Translations under genes and position numbers: made by a program
Part shown: positions 61,101 through 64,000 of the stretch, in pieces
How positions within the stretch are numbered: position 1 is the first letter of the stretch
Layout: each line of letters starts with the position of its first letter
DNA from: JAHRAW01 sp028066695
GTDB lineage: Bacteria > Pseudomonadota > Gammaproteobacteria > Arenicellales > Poriferihabitantaceae
Length of the DNA: 64,000 bases
Assembly (NCBI GenBank): GCA_963457535.1
Contig: OY734803.1
Span: 2,201,097 to 2,265,096 of the forward strand
Direction: 5' to 3'
Notes under the pieces: generated by a model
The model's database searches: none
Seen by the model: the letters and a program-made list of their open reading frames with translations, nothing else
Told to the model about the DNA's origin: nothing

Positions 61101-64000
61101 TCCAACATCGCCAACAGCGGAAGCGATTTCGGCGGCGGCACGATCCCCGCCCCGGGTTTTACAAGGACGCTGGCCCTCGCCGGCCGCGACATTCGCTGGC
61201 GGACTTCCCGGCGGGGCGGCAACCCGCCCGGCGACTGGCAGAACGCCGCCGGCGCCAGCGACGAAGGGCAGGACATCGTGCTTGCCGCTTCCTACGAGAT
61301 CACCGGTCTGAACGGCAACCGCTCATACGATGTGCAGATGCGCCTTTACAACAAGTTCAGCGGCGCCGACGGCAAAGGTGACTGGAGCAGGACGCAGAAA
61401 GTCACGCCGACCAAGACCGCCCTGACCATCACGCCGCTCGCGGCGAGCAAGGTGTATGGCGCGGCCGACCCGGCGCTGACCTACACCATCGCCGGCGCGG
61501 TGGACGGCGACGGCAATAGCGAGGTATTCTCGGCCTCGCCGATCAACCGCGGCGCCGGCGAGAATGCCGGCGAATACGATTTCTCCCTGAAATCCTCAAT
61601 TCCGTGGGCGGCCACCGGCAACCCGCGGGGCAAATACACGCTGGTGACCGCGTTGGACGGTGACGCCAAGTTCACCATCAACCAGAAGGAGGTCACCTAC
61701 ACCTCCACCGGCGCCGACAAGGTGTATGACAGCAAGCAGGACGCGCCGGCCGCGCTCGGCGGCAGTTTTGCCGCCGGCGACATCGTGGTCGCTTCCGGCC
61801 TCGGCATCAACGACACCGGAAAATTGTTGGTCACCGGCGGCCGCTACGGCGACAAAAATGTCGGCACCGCGAAGACCGTGACGCAGTTCGTGCTGGACGG
61901 CGACTCCAAGGACAACTACAGCCTCGCCTCCGGCAGTTCGGTCGCCGGCGACATCAGCAAACTGGCGACCACGCTGACGCTGAGCGCCGATGCGCGCGTG
62001 TATGACGGCTCAAGCGACATCGCCGCGGTGCGCACCGCGTTCAGCCCGGCGATTTTCAGCGGCGACACGGTCACCGTGGACACCAGCGGCGCGGCCTATG
62101 GCGATGCCAATGTCGGCGCGAGCAAGACCATCACCGGAGTCGCCGACGCGCAAATCAGCGGCGCCGACAAAGGCAACTACGAAATCACCATCACCGGCAC
62201 CGGCGAGGTGACGCAGCGTCCGCTGCGCGTCACCGCGAGCAGCACCGGCACCGCGCGCCCCGACACCACCGCGCTCGGCGACCGCAGTTTGCTGACCATT
62301 CAGAGCGGCACGGCGAACGAAGGCCTGGTCAGCCCGGACACCGCGGCCACGGTGCTGTCCGGCCCCATCGCGCTCGGCGTGGAGAGCGTCTCGGCGCCTT
62401 TCACTTCGGCGCTGACGCAGGGCAATCTGGTCGCGACCGGCAACTACCAACTGATCTGGACCGACGGCGTGTTCACCCGAACCGCGCTGCCGGTGCTGAC
62501 GGTCACGCCGGAGCACACCACCCGCGTATTCGGCGGAACCGACCCGACTTTCACCGTCACGGTGGCGCTCACTTCCGGGGCGTTCCTCACCGGCGACAAT
62601 GTGAACAACATCTTCACTTCGGGCGCGGCGGTTTTGCAGCGCGCCACCGGAGACGATGTCGGCGTGTATGCGTTCTCGCTGGTGGATCCGCTGCCGCTGC
62701 AGGACAGCGGCGACTCGGCGCGCTACACCATCGTGGTCGCGGCCGGCGCCGACTACCGCATCACGCCGAAGGAATTGAGCGCGACCGCAATCGTCGTGGA
62801 AAAAGCCTATGACGCCACCAATGCCATCACCGGCGCGACGCTGAGCGGCGGCGTGCTGAGCGGGCTGGAAGGCTCGGACGCGGCGACGCTGGCGATTCAA
62901 TCGGGCAGCGACGCGGTCTATGCGACCACCGATGTCGCCACCGGCATCACCATGACCAACATGGACAGCGCCGACTTTGAAATTTCCGCGAACACCGGCA
63001 GCGCGTCCAACTACGCGGTGCCGGCCTCGCTTTCCATCACCGGCGCGATCACCGCGAAGGAAGTCACGGTGGCCGCGGTCACGCTGACCAAAGAGTATGA
63101 CGGCGACACCGCTTTCGGCGCGAGTGCCGTCAAAACCGGCACCGGCGAAGTCACCGGCACGGCCGGCGGCGAATCGCTGGTGGTGACCGCGAGCGCCGGC
63201 GTGTATGACGCGGCCGGCGCCGGCGCGCGCACCATCAGCGGCGAGACGCTCGCGCTGGCCTCCGGCGACGGCAGCGCCAAGCCGGCCAACTACGAGTTGC
63301 CGTCAAGCGTCACCGTGAACGGCGAAATCACCGCGAAGGAAGTCACGGTCGCCGATGTCACTGTCACCAAGACCTTTGACAACACCAACTCCATGACCGG
63401 CGCGATCCTGAGCGGCGGCGCGGTGACCGGCGCAATCGGCTCGCAGACTTTCACGCTGCGGCTGGCCGTGGCCAACGACGGCGTGTTTGCCAGCGTCAAC
63501 GCCGGCGCGAGGGTCGGCGTCACCGGCGCCGACTTTGAACTGGCCGCCTTCCCCGGCGATTCGGCCAGCGACCCGGCGAACTACTCGCTGCCGGAAGTCA
63601 CTGTCATCGGCGTGATTGAGCCGAAGGAATTGACCATCAGCGGCGCCGCGACGCTGCGCAAGGTCTATGACGGCACCAACACCGCGCCGGCCACCGGCAC
63701 GAACGCCGTTGTGGTGACCGGCGGCGATGTGCAGGGCGCGCTCGGCGCCAACACTTTCCGCCTGGCGCTCGCCGCGGGCCACGACATCACCTACTCGCAA
63801 AGCGATGTCGGCGCCGCGCTGACTTTCGCCGGCGCCGACGCGGCCGACTTTGAACTGCAAAGCGCCGGCGACGGCGACCCGGCGAACTACAAGTTGCCGG
63901 GCGAAATTTCCGCGACCGGCGAAATCACGCAGCGCGAAGTCACCGTGGAAGCGGTGACGCTGACCAAGACCTATGACGGCACCGCGGTGGTGGTCGCAGG
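58101..64000 (+). CDS. Giant exported FN3/cadherin-like/MBG-YDG repeat protein, 3' end outside window
   Basis: The frame from ATG 58101 is open to the window edge (1966 residues visible). A ribosome-binding site (AGAGG) and a signal peptide (MKFANLFASLRARMARV, then AAGIAAAVMLFAFVPPAPAQ) are clear. Rough layout: YDG-like module near 135-235 (KVYDGTDAGP), cadherin-like sandwiches alternating with FN3 from about 330 to 870 (GSTTKTYTFQITR, ITGYQVRWGQD), FN3-type modules to about 1105, then MBG_2/YDG modules to the end. It closely resembles giant protein 1, including ALGDRSLLTI and TGVADAQISGADKGNYEI. Probably a secreted or surface protein. Confidence 0.85.
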   Translation, partial: MKFANLFASLRARMARVIAAGIAAAVMLFAFVPPAPAQGKPVLTITPNAGQQKFYRFREPSDGFTFTVAGWTGGDDPSDELTGKNKQKKVLVRESGQNVGTYAYLLHNNAKTNLLKNAAAREKYDIALATTDRVFTIRPRTVWYVTRNARKVYDGTDAGPVDLGGNWREGSGPHGNDDASVTGGRYTAGPAVGQNKTIVDAQLIGEDAGNYMLRFDGGIGGGGTLPAIGNITPRPLTLSNVVLSKAADGGTEIAGARVTADIGNVVAGQSVILGVKSDATGAFSQAAVGTGLTVTGLDGDELEILSVTGGHGPESYSVPSGALAATGSIAVAVQQDDADITSLTLEDSEGNTITPSPAFDAATTTYTATITGGNVKFTAVFVGSKIVVGGNNANTPASGIQSANARNQDLRPGQAEPVTLVVTAQDGSTTKTYTFQITRAAVPPVAAPANPAVAVGTAAGSLNVTWEPVPSGNFGGAEISAYQVRWGEDEATVAWNANGDGVNAGDGDARAYTITGLDAGTTYQVQVAGVNSAGTGEWSNSVIGVPEAAQNDATISEITVTDSAGDAVTISPSFDPATDAYTGSIPTIATGVKFNAVFAGSGVVVNGEIGNTPASGADSSLVTIAVAGSEAIELVVTAKDGSTTKTYTFTITRPAGAPIVAPANPTAVVGAAAGSLTFTWDGVAAAGNGGSAITGYQVRWGQDARDVAWNEGGDGVLAGGGADARSYTITGLEVGTLYQMQVAAVNTNGIGVWSASATGTPEAVSDNADITVLAANGADGVTTFVLTPEFSAMTTSYAAMVANEVEGVIFTATFAGTKLVIGGDADNSPASGAAGDVVSLSPGVAKDITLVVTAADGSTTKTYTVTVTRAAGVPRKPGAPGLGIGEFTSNPGDINIRWNWAGGADNNGAAHTGYRYQWRAKGASAWEPDAMGTWVAQTGAISRSINISGLQVGTLYQVRWRIVNSVGDGPWSDVAESRTSGPPRATATFDAVPGHGKISISNIANSGSDFGGGTIPAPGFTRTLALAGRDIRWRTSRRGGNPPGDWQNAAGASDEGQDIVLAASYEITGLNGNRSYDVQMRLYNKFSGADGKGDWSRTQKVTPTKTALTITPLAASKVYGAADPALTYTIAGAVDGDGNSEVFSASPINRGAGENAGEYDFSLKSSIPWAATGNPRGKYTLVTALDGDAKFTINQKEVTYTSTGADKVYDSKQDAPAALGGSFAAGDIVVASGLGINDTGKLLVTGGRYGDKNVGTAKTVTQFVLDGDSKDNYSLASGSSVAGDISKLATTLTLSADARVYDGSSDIAAVRTAFSPAIFSGDTVTVDTSGAAYGDANVGASKTITGVADAQISGADKGNYEITITGTGEVTQRPLRVTASSTGTARPDTTALGDRSLLTIQSGTANEGLVSPDTAATVLSGPIALGVESVSAPFTSALTQGNLVATGNYQLIWTDGVFTRTALPVLTVTPEHTTRVFGGTDPTFTVTVALTSGAFLTGDNVNNIFTSGAAVLQRATGDDVGVYAFSLVDPLPLQDSGDSARYTIVVAAGADYRITPKELSATAIVVEKAYDATNAITGATLSGGVLSGLEGSDAATLAIQSGSDAVYATTDVATGITMTNMDSADFEISANTGSASNYAVPASLSITGAITAKEVTVAAVTLTKEYDGDTAFGASAVKTGTGEVTGTAGGESLVVTASAGVYDAAGAGARTISGETLALASGDGSAKPANYELPSSVTVNGEITAKEVTVADVTVTKTFDNTNSMTGAILSGGAVTGAIGSQTFTLRLAVANDGVFASVNAGARVGVTGADFELAAFPGDSASDPANYSLPEVTVIGVIEPKELTISGAATLRKVYDGTNTAPATGTNAVVVTGGDVQGALGANTFRLALAAGHDITYSQSDVGAALTFAGADAADFELQSAGDGDPANYKLPGEISATGEITQREVTVEAVTLTKTYDGTAVVVA

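Overview
The window is a GC-rich bacterial chromosome segment that reads as gammaproteobacterial. The gene orders rhlB<->trxA-rho-rpmE, ndk-rlmN-rodZ-hisS-yfgM-bamB-der with xseA convergent, and rpsP-rimM-trmD-rplS are all typical of that class. Overlapping ATGA stop/start junctions are common, so most genes sit in tight operons. The mix of methylated-amine catabolism, leucine catabolism and very large secreted repeat proteins suggests a marine or host-associated heterotroph; that habitat is inference. Nothing here was checked against a database.

Layout. 1-4.7 kb (minus): a possible glycine-betaine/methylamine demethylation operon with an MttB-family methyltransferase, a dimethylglycine-dehydrogenase-type flavoprotein and a HAD phosphatase (cut by the window edge). 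4.7-13.6 kb (plus): iscA-like, mtaB, ndk, rlmN, rodZ, hisS, yfgM, bamB, der; xseA is convergent. 15-20.4 kb (plus): a phage-type small protein, rpsP-rimM-trmD-rplS, an exported helical-repeat protein and xerD. 20.4-27.6 kb: rhlB diverging from trxA, rho, rpmE, a secreted nuclease, hemL, mscS and acylphosphatase. 27.5-40 kb (minus): a near-textbook N-methylglutamate pathway cluster for methylamine oxidation, gmaS-mgsA-mgsB-[insert]-mgsC-orf-mgdA-mgdB-mgdC-mgdD (the last four are sarcosine-oxidase homologues). It is broken by about 2 kb of foreign DNA: a DNA methyltransferase fused to a GIY-YIG-like domain and a DUF4258/DUF2283 pair, with a duplicated copy of the mgsB 3' end. 40.2-47.9 kb (plus): a GntR/FCD regulator and a leucine-degradation operon (ivd, thiolase, mccB, mccA, mvaB), followed by a DUF2889 protein.

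48.4-64 kb is the unusual region. Two giant exported proteins built from MBG/YDG, fibronectin-III and cadherin-like repeats (one complete at 2409 residues, one running off the window) are transcribed away from each other. Around them are five copies of a small structured RNA that I do not recognise. Four copies have their own TTGACA-N16-YATAMT-like promoter. All share a GGYAAT segment complementary to an ATTRCC segment, with compensatory C-G to U-A changes between copies, in a layout that implies a pseudoknot. Twice, a tandem pair of these RNAs ends within a few bases of the stop codon of a convergent gene for one of two paralogous ~150-residue proteins, whose C-terminal half resembles BECR-fold phage/toxin RNases. 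This repeated RNA-plus-protein cassette is the best candidate for an undescribed system, possibly a toxin-antitoxin or defence module with an RNA component; that function is hypothesis only.
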